DNA of 64,000 bases from Moringa oleifera (taxonomy: Eukaryota; Streptophyta; Magnoliopsida; Brassicales; Moringaceae): assembly GCA_021397835.1 (NCBI GenBank), contig JAJFZO010000344.1, positions 5,146,001 to 5,210,000 of the forward strand, given 5' to 3'. A program made the translations under genes and the position numbers. Shown here in pieces: positions 24,815 through 35,881 of this stretch. The notes under the pieces are model-generated. The model was not told where the DNA came from. It searched no databases and worked only from the letters and a program-made list of their open reading frames with translations. The stretch's first letter is position 1; each line of letters begins with the position of its first letter.

Positions 24815-26295
24815 ATTAGGTCAAAATCACTTTATATCTTCTATTTTTTCTTCCTTTCTCTCTCACTTCTCTTCTATTCATCAAATCTACAAATTTAATA
24901 TATCTTATTAAATTATAGATTTTTTTTTAATACATCACTTTTGGGATTTAATTTAATGCTTCTAGCAATCATGTATCAAGATCTAAAATTTTGAATTTAA
25001 TTAATTGGTGGTACTTATTTTCTAATAAAATGAATAAAAATTCCTATATTTATTTTGGTTGTTTTAGTGTTTAGGTGAAGCTTTGTAATTGGTATTGAGA
25101 TGTTTTAGTCTATCTTAACTATTAATTTTGATTATGAGTTTTAAATGCATCCATTGACCAATTATATTCATCAATCACCAATATATCGACCATTAACATA
25201 TTGATCACTTAATTTTTATAAGAATTAGGGATTGATGTATTTGAAATAATTAAATGATAAAATATATTATTCATCGACTTTTTAATTATTTATCAATCTT
25301 TTATTTATCGATTTTACTTATATCATTTATCTATTTATCGACCATTAATTTATCAATAATTTACTTATTGACCATTTATCTATTGATTATCCATTTATCA
25401 ATCAATCAACTATTTACCTATCAACCATCCATATAACGATGAGTTATCTACATATCATTTTTCTATCAACTTTTTATTTATCTATCGTTTATTTATTTAT
25501 CATCTATTTATTGATTATTCATATATTTTTCATATTGAGCATAAATAAATGCAACTAATGTGTTTGCAAACAATCAACAACAATGAATTCAAACTATTTA
25601 AAAGCATTGACGGTTAATAGATAGATAAATGATGGATAAATGAAAAATCGATAAGTAGATGACAGATAAATGAATGATTGATAAATAAAAAGTTGATATA
25701 TAAATAGTTAATAGATGAATGATGGATTAAAAAAAAAAGATCCATAGAAGAATGATTAATATATAAGTAAAGCTGATAGATAACATATCAATTATTTATT
25801 TTAAGCATATCAATTTTTAGTTCTTTTAAAATAGTTGAGATATAAATTAAAAAAAATATGTGATCGATATGTTAACGATTAATATATTAGTAATTAACAA
25901 ATATATTTAAAATAAATTAATGCATTTAAAACCTATAATAAAAAATAATTATTAAGATAGACAAAAAGTATTTTAATACCAATTCTAAGATTTTAACTAA
26001 GTACTAGAACAACAAAATAAATATAAGAATAAGTAAAAATCAAAGTTAGCAAAACACCTTAATTTGATGAACTAGAATTTATATCTATTTTATTAAAAAA
26101 AAGGTACTACCAAGTGCTTCAATTCAAAATTGTGAATCTTGATATATAAATTCTAAAAACCCTAAAATAAATCGAAAAAGTATGTGGGTTTAAAAAAAAA
26201 TTGTAGTTTAACAAGAAATGGTAAGTTTGTAGGTTTGATGAATTGAAAAAAGATGAGAGAAAAAAAAAGTGAAAGAAATAATTTTGATCTAATTA
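24815..26295. repeat. Large imperfect inverted repeat (foldback), arms about 0.7 kb
   Basis: The left arm (about 24815-25535) matches the reverse complement of the right arm (about 25610-26295) along its length, with many mismatches and small gaps. Paired landmarks: GGTCAAAAT at 24821 against ATTTTGATC at 26281; TTCATCAAATCTACAAA near 24878 against its complement near 26220-26240; TTTTAAATGCAT near 25139 against ATGCATTTAAAAC near 25921; ATCAACTTTTTATTTATC near 25468 against its complement near 25690. The inner third of each arm is made of short ATTTATC/GATAAAT-type repeats. A loop of about 75 bp separates the arms. No protein is encoded. The form fits a foldback or long-TIR non-autonomous DNA element; target-site duplications were not found. 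Confidence 0.75.
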
Positions 26296-28590
26296 TATAG
26301 TTAAAAAATGAGATGTATAAAATAAAATTTGGATTAAAGTTTTGCATAAATGCAAAGAATCATTCAAACAATCATTGAAAATTTTTTTAAAAATTTTTAA
26401 GTATTGAAAATATATTTTTAAAAAATTTATATTACGAAAAGTCCGATTTGTGAGATCAAAATTATTTTAACCATATTAAACTGTTGATTTTAAACAAAAT
26501 ATGAAATTCATTTGAGTCATTTTTAGATATTTTAATCATAAAAATATATTTAATTTTTCATAATAAATTTGAGCAAAGTCCAACTTAGTTTAAATTGATT
26601 TTTGAGATTAAAATTAAGTCAAATTAAAATTCAAAGTTTAAACTAAAAAATGGTTAAGTTTGTGTGTTTTTTTAAAATATTTACTCTTAAATTTTTTGTA
26701 ATAAAAAATTAAATTAAATTAAATTAAATCAAAATTAACTTAAATTAACCACCTAAATTTTAAGTTTTTCGAGTAAACATTTATATATATATTTATTTTA
26801 TTTAATTAATTATTTAATATCTATTAAAAAACTAACATAAATCAAACTAGGATTCTATCCATTTAGATAAACCTCTCGTTATATAATAATTATATTTTCT
26901 TGATTAATGTGTTTGCTTTCGGAGCTCATTACATGGTAAAGCATAATAATCTCTTTTTCTTTCTTAATTACTTTTTCAAGAGTAACAAAGATTTAAATTA
27001 TAATAGACAAATTAATTTCATTAATTAAAAATGGTGAAAATCCTCATTTTCAAATGCACATCCTACAATAGGTGCTCAAAAAGCGGATGACAAGATCCTT
27101 CGTGCTATAAATAAAGCACGATAATAATATTATCATATAAGATTGGTCACATATGTATATATACATTATAGTTTATTACATTAATATAACTTGTCTATTA
27201 AGTTGTTAAGTAAGTTTTATTTTTAATTATATTATTTTTCGATTGATTTATATAAATAACTCAAATAATATTTATAAAAAAATATTTTTTAACAAACGAT
27301 TAAGATTAATTTGATCTAACGATAGATACCCATTAACTAGAAGATATGGTATTTATGAAATAAATTTTTTAGGATATGAAATTTAAGTACGGATGGTGCT
27401 TTTTAAAATATAAATCATAAAAAGTTAAATCAAATTTGACTACTTTAGGTTAAAACTCGGAATCAATCGGAGTACCAATCAATTAAAACGACATTCCATT
27501 TTGTATGGATAAAAGTTGTTCTCCAAGCAATATGAAATTGAAATTCATTCATAGCTTGCTATTGGGCAATTATTATAGGTGCATTAGTGTCTTAGTGTCC
27601 ACAAGGACACTTAAATCAATCAAATTTGGAAGTAGATGCTGCAACTCTCTTTTAGCCAAAGAAGGTTCATGTGAAATGACAACTATATTGATCCACTTAT
27701 GCTCCACATCACACTCCATTGAAGTTCTACCTAGAAAATTTAGTGACTTAGTACTATCAGTTATCATTTGTGATAACTTGTGAAAATATTTTAGGGTTAC
27801 TTATACGAAAAAAATATATATTTTTTATTTCTATTTTAAATTAAAATTTATAAAAAATTATATTTATTTAGTATTTATATTTTTATTAAATTTTTAATGT
27901 ATAATTTTTATTAATATTAATAGTTTTAAATACACACAATGCGTATGTGATTTTTATTTATTTAATTATCATAATATCTATTTAAAATATTATCAAAACC
28001 AATTAAATATTTTTATTTTTATTTTTTTAACATATTGATATTTTAAATGTTTTTATTAAATTTACTAAAAAATAATATTTTATTTTTATAATATTTTAAA
28101 AATATTAAAATAATTACATAAGTAAAAATCACATGTATATTAATGTATAAAATTAATAATATTAATACAAATATAAATAAAATTTTCACATTAAAAATTT
28201 ATAAAAATACATATCTTAAATAGATATAATTTTTTTTTTTTCATAAAACTTGATTTGATATGATAAATTAAAATGTACGTCATTTTGACGTAAAATGTTA
28301 CTTTAAAGAACATGTAAGACTAAATAAAATTAAGTGGATGAATTTTAAACGCTGATTGCCCAGGGAAGTATATGGCAAACTGAATCATGAAGATATTCTA
28401 ACTTGTTGATTTGATGTGTAAAGAGTAAGTCTTTTGACACAACTCAGAAAAGCAAATTAGCTCATGGAAATTAATTGGTTGGTAGCCAAAATTTATCTGA
28501 CAAACTTAAATCTCTCAGCAGTTCCAACAGATTAACATGGATAAACATATAAAATAGCAGTGGCGAGACAGTTTCCTGGTTGCAGGAAGA

Positions 28591-29038
28591 TTATTTTGTT
28601 TGATTAACAATTGGGTATTTCCGAGCATTCTTGATTATCTTTGTAAGTGCTGCTTGCCCAAGATCAAGCCCACATACATCAGCAAGTCGAACAAGGTACA
28701 GCAGAACATCAGACAGCTCCTCCTCTAAGTGCTCCTTGTCATCTGAAGTCCAATTGGGTAGGCCTTTTGCTACTTCTCCCTTCCACTGGAAAATCTCCGA
28801 CAGCTCCCCGACCTCTCCCACCTGCAAAAGTTCATCAAAAAGGCTTAAGAAATGACATGTTTATGTGATGTTTTAAAGGTAATGTGGTTTGCAGAGCAAA
28901 GCTTACTAAGGCTAGAAGGAGATTCCTGGGACTGTGGTACTGATCCCATCCTCTTACTTCAGCAAACTCTGCAAGCCTGTCTCTGAGTTCTTGAAGGGAG
29001 ACATCCTTATTAGCTTTCCTGCAACGCTCACTCTCCAT
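28591..29038 (-). CDS. DCTPP1: dCTP pyrophosphatase 1-like (MazG-type nucleotide pyrophosphohydrolase)
   Basis: Two exons join in frame: 29038-28907 and 28821-28591, giving 120 residues. The intron is GTAAGC...TGCAG. The MazG metal-binding pattern is complete: E47, E50 and E53 in GEVGELSE, then E79 and D82 in EELSD. The N-terminal LRDRLAEFAEVRGWDQYHSP and the WKGE segment are typical of the DCTPP1/XTP3-transactivated A branch. The enzyme hydrolyses non-canonical and excess dCTP-type nucleotides to the monophosphate and pyrophosphate, cleaning the dNTP pool; it works as a homotetramer in known members. The protein is slightly shorter than animal homologues because it lacks the long tails. A purine-rich GAGAGA leader lies at about 29113-29150. 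No damage seen. Confidence 0.93.
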
Positions 29039-29899
29039 GTCCTTGTCCTCCTAACAAGTTATGGTTCACCTTTGCCCATGCATATCCAAATTTAAAGACA
29101 ATCAATCAGAGCTGGAGAGAGAGAGGGAGGGAGATGGAGAGATAAGAAAGAGATCCAACTTTTCTTTTTCTTTTCTCTCAACAATTTGCGGTGTGGGCAT
29201 AGTGGAGAGGCAATTGGTATTGTCTCAAACCATTAATCATGTGAGGTATGGCAAAGATGTCTCCATCTTTCCATCCATGACTTGATGTCACTTAACACGC
29301 CCTTCCACCTGCAAATTCATTACAAGGATCATAGCCTAAAATGGGCTATAAAACTCATGATAGAATAGCCCTTTTGATTGCTCATTTGTACATCTTTTGT
29401 CCTTGTCTGCAGAATCTTATCTACCTTTATTTCCTTGGCAACTTGGATTCATCCTTTTACAAGTTGGTGAAAGGTGAATACTTTCAAGGTGTGTTGTACT
29501 AGGAAAAGCCTTGAAAGTCTCTGCCTTCTTTTTCTTCAGATGTCCAACAAGGACATAAGAGTATCATTGTTTACTCACTTCTTTTTCTGACCCAGGAATT
29601 GCGATTCCAATCTGGACCATTCACAATCAAATCTTCTGTCACCATATCCATAAGCACAGGCTTATTTGTCTTGTAATGCTGCCTATTCTATTTCTTATGA
29701 TGCGGAAAATTGCTAAGCCCAATCATAAATTTGCAGACAATAGTAAATTCTATCATGCCCCATTCTTCTGGGAAAATATTTGTGGTGGATATGCCCTGCA
29801 GAGTAATTGTTGTTACCGAGCAAAAAAAGCAAAGAAAGAAACGTAATAAAAAGTTAAGCAAAGGAGCACCTGACTTCAGTTACCTTGTAGTCTCTCTGT
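29039..29899. other. Promoter side of the dCTP pyrophosphatase gene and unassigned sequence
   Basis: Base composition stays gene-like, but no protein frame is recognised. It includes the leader of the dCTP pyrophosphatase gene near 29040-29150 and then runs into the degenerate zinc-finger region. Confidence 0.4.
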
Positions 29900-31520
29900 G
29901 TATCTTTGAGTGCATAAGCACCTGACAAGGAATTAGAAACCAAATAAAGCTACTAAGTTGCTTTGCCATGCTTCAAGAAATCATTTTAAATGCAGCTTTT
30001 CTCCATTCAACCCTTTCGGAGAGCATGGAATTCAAGGAAATGGCTTTTCTTTTTCTCCTCAAGGTGCTTCTTGAGTGCATTCTCATCTGGACACCAAGCA
30101 CTATACAAGCCACGCCTACTTTTGCTTTCTTGCTACTTCCCGACCACCTTTCCTAGTAAGCTCCAACTTTTGTACTCCAACCATGTGCTTTAGTTAGGCC
30201 TCCCGAGTGCTGCATTGCAGCACCAAATATTACAGAATTTGCACCTCCATTTGGTGGCTTTCCTCGCAGTCCTCAAGACCACCTTTTCCACTGATTCAAC
30301 TCCCTTAGTTTGGTTTTGTGCTTATCAGATTATACTTGCTGCTTGCATGTTATATCTCTGCTGCAGGGCACTTGGGATACCTTGCATCTGGTGTTATCAA
30401 TCTGATTCTTTAGGGCATGACCTCAGAAATATAGCTCCAGAATTTGGGTTGCCAGGAGTTGAAGGCTCAGCTTGTGGGTACCAGCGCATTTATTCCCCTG
30501 AAAGCTGGTGCTTGCACTTCAACTTGACCTTAGATGTGGACTTGAGCTGAGGAGTGAACCTGTTACAAGACAAATCATACTCTACAAGATGGAATAGCAC
30601 AGAACTGAGGAGTGATTCTGAGCTGGTTTTGCACCCGCTATGTTGGACCAGGCAGGTTATCTGCTTTCTCTCTTGCTCGATATAGTGAAAGCGATCAATC
30701 TCGGCACTTTGTGCTTTTCCACTGCTTCAGATCTCTTTTTTGTATAGTGGGTAGTCTAATGTTAACACTTTTTCCCTTCCAGGCAGAAGCTTGATATTGT
30801 CCTGATCCAAGCAGCCCTGAATTTTATCCTCCGTGCTTTTTACCTTCTGAAGTGCTGCATGAGAAGATCCTCATATAAGTGAAACTTCACACTATTGACA
30901 CCACTGCCATAGATTGGCTTCCTGCCTGTATCTATCCCACTAGTTGCTGACTCCTCTAGGCTCACAGGATGCCCTTGACAATTAAAGTGCTGCTTGTGTT
31001 TCAAGCACTTGGGAAATTGCCCTTCTGGCTAGTCTTTACATAACCAAAGTCGATCTAAGGAGAGACTGGGGTTGCTGCAAATATGTCTGTCTTCCCTCTC
31101 TGTAAAGAGATCATCTTCTAGTTTTCTAGTCCAGCCCTGATATTGCAACATCTCCCTCCTTGTCCCTCCTTTTTCTCCTGAACCACAAGAAGTTTATGGC
31201 TTGCTTTTGCCATTTAGGTCACTCCGAAACAAATCCTGAACTGTGCAGCAAACATTACACAGCTCCCGCCACCTATGCTGCATTTTCGTTGCTTCACCAT
31301 TTCTGCTAATGCATTGCAACTTTCCTGGTTGAGCCTTGTGCTTTTTCCCATTCAGGTGCTGCCTCAGCAAAGCCTCATTCATACACCAAATGTTACATAA
31401 GCCACACCATTGATGCTGGCCTGGTAAGTCAACATCTTTCCAAACAGCCTTTTAAGTCTCTGAGTTTTCTTGCTGCTTATAGTTGCAGAATTTACAGAAC
31501 AGGTTGCCTGCTGAATGCTC
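29900..31520 (-). pseudogene. Decayed array of U1/matrin-type C2H2 zinc fingers
   Basis: On the minus strand at least six copies of one finger motif can be read. The best, near 31415-31345, gives WCGLCNIWCMNEALLRQHLN followed by GKKHKAQ, which has the C-x2-C and H-x5-H spacing of U1-like/zf-met fingers. The next, near 31280-31200, reads ELCNVCC with LNGKSK and has lost the first His. Weaker copies are near 30900-30835 (with in-frame stops), 30735-30700, 30255-30205 (KWRCKFCNIWC) and 30125-30050 (AWCPDENALKKHLEEKKK, first Cys changed to Tyr). Such fingers bind double-stranded RNA or RNA in known families. Because stop codons and finger losses are spread between copies, I call it a pseudogene, although introns could separate some fingers. 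The copia element begins about 200 bp beyond it and may have split the gene. Confidence 0.55.
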
Positions 31521-31716
31521 AGGCTCACCTGAATGTACCAAGTCATGGCAGCTATGGAATAGGCAATACTTCAAGACTGTTTTTTGGTGCCTTCCGTTTT
31601 ACTCCCGAGTACCAATGAGTTGAACTTGAACTTGGCATTGGACTTGGACTTGCAGAAAAGAGAGATAACTACAGAGAAAATGAATGCCACAGAAGGGTTG
31701 CATACATATCATGCCT

Positions 31717-32394
31717 TGTTGTAGATGCAAACTGTATCAGCTGAAATAAATAATAAACAGGAAAGATATTACCAAAATTCCAGTAGGCTGAGTCGTGGAC
31801 TAAGTCGCTTTCTTTAAGACGTTTCGCGGCTCTGCCTTCGGTGTGCAGCAGTCTATAGCCCCGTCGTCCCCAGGATAAAACAGCCCAAAAATTTCTGTCT
31901 CGGATCTCCTATGCACAGTAGGAATCCGGTAATACTACACATCCTTTCGATATGCTCGGAATCCGGATAGAACAAATAAATTAGGATTTTATTTTTCCTT
32001 TTTGAAGGAAAAGATAAAACCCTAAAGATAAGAAATGGTAAAACCCTAAATTAGGGAAAAGTAAAACCCTAATTTAAGAAAGGGATAAAACCCTAAATTA
32101 AAAAAACCCTAAATTAGGGAAATATATGAGGAGATAGGAGAAGAAAGGAGAGGAAAGGAAAGCTTGAAGCTTGAATGAATGATTTAGGAGCTAGGGAGGG
32201 GGGCTATTTACAGTGGAGATAGGTGAGGATTCCATGGGAGAGAAGTGATGCATGTGTGCCATGTGTACACTAAAGAGATAAGGGGTGATGAATCATGGGA
32301 TAGGGTTTGTTCGTTGGTGGCTGAATCTTCTCCTAGTGGAGGAAGACTCAGTCCTATAATGAATCCTTTAAACAATATTTTGAATTCATCAACA
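31717..32394 (-). repeat. 3' LTR of the copia element
   Basis: 678 bp, pairing with the copy at 36849-37526 at about 98% identity. It holds five AAACCCTAA telobox-like motifs at about 32014-32121. The position equivalent to the TATA box of the other LTR reads TGTAAATA (complement of 32205-32212), so this copy would be a weaker promoter. Confidence 0.95.
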
Positions 32395-32405
32395 ATCCCC
32401 CACTT
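32395..32405 (-). other. Polypurine tract of the copia element
   Basis: Minus-strand AAGTGGGGGAT directly abuts the 3' LTR start (TGTTG), the expected position for plus-strand DNA priming. Confidence 0.75.
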
Positions 32406-32946
32406 GAATTTAAAATTAAAAAACGCCCCCCATTTTTTTCATCGAGCATTATCAAGATTATAAGATTATGCGCAAGCAGAAGTGTCTCTTGACTTGAACC
32501 TTTGCATAGTGATGATGCTTTAGATTATACTAGAGTAACTCGTAGTTTTGAACTCTATCTCCAACAGCATCCCACACACAATCTTTCTGAGGTGTAGTTC
32601 GAGAAAAGCCCGTGCCTTTTTGGCCATGCACGTATATCCCAGTATAGTGAATGCTCTAGAGAATTTGCCCAAAAATTCCATAGAAAGCGGCCAAACTTTC
32701 ACATTCACATAGGTGAGCCTATCAAGAGTATTCCTGTAGTTGGATACTCCACTCTATATAGAGTATAGAGCTCATTAAGAATTTAATTCAGCATTTTTCA
32801 TTCGCTTCAGGATTCCATACTTCTAGTAGAATGAGACTCCAAATAGTATGTTTCTTTTTCTATCACTTCATGACTTGTTATTACCCTTTGAACCTATTTC
32901 TTGGGATCTCCAGTCCATAGGTTGGGGTACCATCATGAGTGACTCA
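32406..32946 (-). other. Non-coding 3' internal region of the copia element
   Basis: 540 bp between the RNase H stop and the polypurine tract. Only short open frames are present and none is recognised. Typical compact copia elements have much less here. Confidence 0.55.
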
Positions 32947-33831
32947 TCACTGTAAGGGCATTAGTCCCATTTCTTTCGAGGTTTTAAAAACCTTCCCTCT
33001 AGCTAGTCCTTTTGTCAAAGGATCAGCTAAATTCTCATCAGACCGTACATGATCCACTCTAACAGTTCCTGTAGAGAGGAACTCTCTAACAGTACTATGT
33101 TTACGACGTATCTGTCGTCTCTTACCGTTATAATAACGGTTCTGAACTTTTGCAATAGCCGCGGTACTATCACAGTGGATCAAAATGGCTGGTATTGGTC
33201 TTTCCCATAACGGGATCTCAGCTAGCAGACTTCTTAACCAGCTTGCTTCTTCACTAGCTGTAGCTAGTGCTATCAATTCAGACTCCATCGTGGATTGAGC
33301 CAAAATAGTTTGTTTTTTGGACTTCCATGAAACAGCTCCACCGGCAATACTGAAAATATAACCACTTGTTGCCTTGGAGTCTTCTAAAAGGGTGTTCCAA
33401 TCAGCATCGCTGTATCCTTCTAAAACAGCGGGAAACTTTTGATAATGTAATCCAAGGTTCATGGTTCTCTTAAGATACCTCATGACCCTTTCAATAGCAT
33501 GCCAATGTTCGATACCAGGTCTACTGGTAAACCTACAGAGTAACCCTACAGCATAAGCTATATCAGGCCTAGTGCAGTCAGTAGTATAACGTAAGCTACC
33601 TATAATGCTCGCATACTCAGTTTGTCTAACACTGTCTCCAGTGTTCTTGAGCAATTTAACACTAGGATCATATGGAGTACAAGCAGGTTTACAGTCAAAG
33701 TAATTATATTTCTTTAAGATCTTTTCAATATAGTGTGATTGATCCAAAGAAAGTCCCTTTGTTGACCTAGTAATTTTTATTTCAAGAATTACATTCGCTT
33801 CTCCTAAGTCTTTCATGTCGAAAATTAGCAT
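32947..33831 (-). pseudogene. Copia pol: end of reverse transcriptase and RNase H, shifted frame
   Basis: About 290 codons continue pol in a second frame and overlap the previous part by about 50 bp. Seen: the connection segment MKDLGEAN, the VMRYLKRT region, and RNase H with GYSDADW, STMESELIAL and HCDST, ending near LADPLTKGL. The frameshift separates it from the RT active site. Composition and similarity are continuous with the upstream frame. Confidence 0.88.
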
Positions 33832-35881
33832 ATAGTAAGGACTTTACTTTATCTATGACATGAATGTTGGAGCCGAAGATAAGTAGGTCATCCACATAAA
33901 GACAAATGATAGTGCAAAGATTATTTTTAATCTTATAATAAATGCACTTATCACTTTCATTCACTTTAAATCCATGTGAGATGACAAGATTATCAAATTT
34001 TTCGTGCCATTGCTTAGGCGCTTGTTTCAGACCATACAATGATTTGTCCAATTTACAAACTTTGTTTTCTTGGCCTGAAATCACAAAACCGTCAGGTTGT
34101 TTCATGTAAATTTCTTCTTCTAATTCTCCATTTAGAAATGCTGTTTTTACATTCATTTGATGTATAACTAAGTCATGTATAGCAGCTAGTGCTATTAACA
34201 CCCGTATGGAGGTTATTCTAGAAACTGGAGAAAAAGTATCAAAGAAATCCACATTCTCCCTTTGTCTATACCCTTTGGTTACTAAGTGAGCCTTGTATTT
34301 CTCAACTGTACCATCGGGTTTTAATTTTTTCTTCAATACCCATTTGCAACCTATAGCTTTGCACCCTGGAGGTAAGTCTGTTAGATGCCAAGTTTTATTG
34401 GACTCAAGAGAGTCCATTTCATCATTTACTGCTTCTTCCCATAAGTTAGCATCTAGAGAAGACAAAGCTTCTTTGAATGTGTGGGGATCTTCCTCTAAGG
34501 TGTATGCATAAAATTCGGCTCCATAGTCCTTAAGAGTTCTAATTCGTTTGCTCCGCCTAAGCTCTTCTTCTTCAATTGGTTGACCACTTCTATCATTTGG
34601 CTGATTACTAGAAATAGAGCCCCCACTATTCCTCGATTTGAAAGGAAATCTATATTCATAGAAGTCTACATCGTTAGATTCAATGACAACTTGCCTTTTT
34701 AAATCCAAAAATCTATAAGCTTTACTATTTATAGCATATCCTATGAAAACACATTCATATGCTTTACTAGCAAACTTATTTCTTTTGGGATCAGGAATTA
34801 GAACATAAGCTAAGCACCCCCATGTTCTTAAGTATGACAAGTTAGGTGTTTTGTTCTTTAAGATCTCATAGGGAGATACTTTACTTCTACTCTTAGGGAT
34901 TCTATTAAGCACATAGCATACAGTCAGCAAAATTTCTCCCCACCAATGAGAAGTTGCACCAGAATTTAATAGAGTGGCTACTATTAATTCAGCAAGAGTC
35001 TTATTTTTTCTTTCAGCTTTTCCATTCATCTCAGGAGAATAGGGTGCAGTTCTTTCATGTATTATTCCTTTGGTCTTGTAAAATTCAATAAAGGGACCAG
35101 AATCATACTCAGTACCTCTATCACTTCGTAGTCTTTTTACTTTTCTATTGTATTGAGTTTCTATTTCAGTTAAGAATAGCTTAAACATGTCAAGTGCTTC
35201 ACTTTTATTTTTCATGAGATATACATAAGTGTAATCAGAGCAATCATCTATGAATGTTATAAAATATCTTTTTTCATTTCTTGTTAAAACACCATCAAAT
35301 TCACAAATGTCAGAATGAATTAATTCAAGCTGTTTAGTCTCTCTAAGCACTGACCTATGTGGGGTTTTTGTAATCTTAGCTTGGCTACAGTATTCACATT
35401 TCTCAAAATCATCTACAGATAGTTTAGGGATGAGTCCTAAGTTACTCATGTTTTGAATTAATCGCTTATTCACACGACAAAGCCTAGCATGCCAAGTATT
35501 AAAAGTGCACAACATGTAGGCAGAAGATGATACTTTATTCATGTCAATGTTTAATTTAAACATGCCATCAGTAGCATAACCCTTCCCAACAAAGACATTA
35601 TTCTTTGTTATTGTGTAAAGATCAGCTCCTATGGTTTGGGTAAACCCAGCCTTATTGAGAAGATAGCCTGAGACTAGGTTCTTTCTCATCTCTGGAGTGT
35701 GCAGAACATCCTTCAGTATGACAATCTTTCCAGAGGTAAACTTTAATTCCACCTCACCAATACCAGCGACAATAGTGGAATGGGAGTCTCCCAGCAACAC
35801 TTTCTTATCCTCAGATACATAATAGGACTTAAACAGATCTCTGTCAAAACAGACGTGGCGAGAAGCGCCAGTATCCACCCA
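33782..35881 (-). pseudogene. Copia pol: protease, integrase and most of reverse transcriptase (inactivated)
   Basis: About 700 codons open in the gag frame just after its TGA. Order seen: aspartic protease DTGASRH near the start; integrase zinc region with H and CEYC but the second His replaced by Arg (RLCRVN); integrase core with HSDI, RSDRGTEY and GKAERKNKTL, so the D,D,E triad is present; reverse transcriptase with TAFLNGEL and YVDDLLIFG. In RT motif A the catalytic Asp position reads Asn (QMNVKTAF). The frame is lost at about 33820 through a one-base insertion, so the normal end of RT continues in another frame. Because of these breaks I mark it as a pseudogene. Confidence 0.88.

Larger units (their letters stand above)
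20216..28590. other. Long AT-rich intergenic spacer
   Basis: More than 8 kb with no supported gene. It contains a GC-richer island at about 23440-23740, a long inverted repeat at about 24815-26295, AT-rich dispersed repeat copies near 22540-22760 and 26380-26700, and a short GC-normal block at 27480-27780 with open frames on both strands that I do not recognise. ACGTCA TTT TGACGT, a paired TGACG (as-1-like) arrangement, lies at 28277-28291. Everything else is A/T runs. Confidence 0.6.

Noticed and set aside
25254..25436. 60-codon frame of Ile/Tyr/Leu/Ser repeats
   Set aside because: Product of short ATTTATC-type repeats inside the foldback arm, not a membrane protein.
27505..27783. Overlapping frames on both strands (92 and 64 codons)
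   Set aside because: Neither translation is recognised and there is no supporting splice or promoter signal; noted only as a GC-normal block.
30215..30550. 111-codon plus-strand frame
   Set aside because: Lies antisense to the zinc-finger repeats and has no recognised homology; the minus strand explains the region better.
32014..32121. Interstitial telomere from chromosome fusion
   Set aside because: The AAACCCTAA motifs are spaced by other sequence and occur in both LTRs at the same places, so they belong to the retrotransposon.
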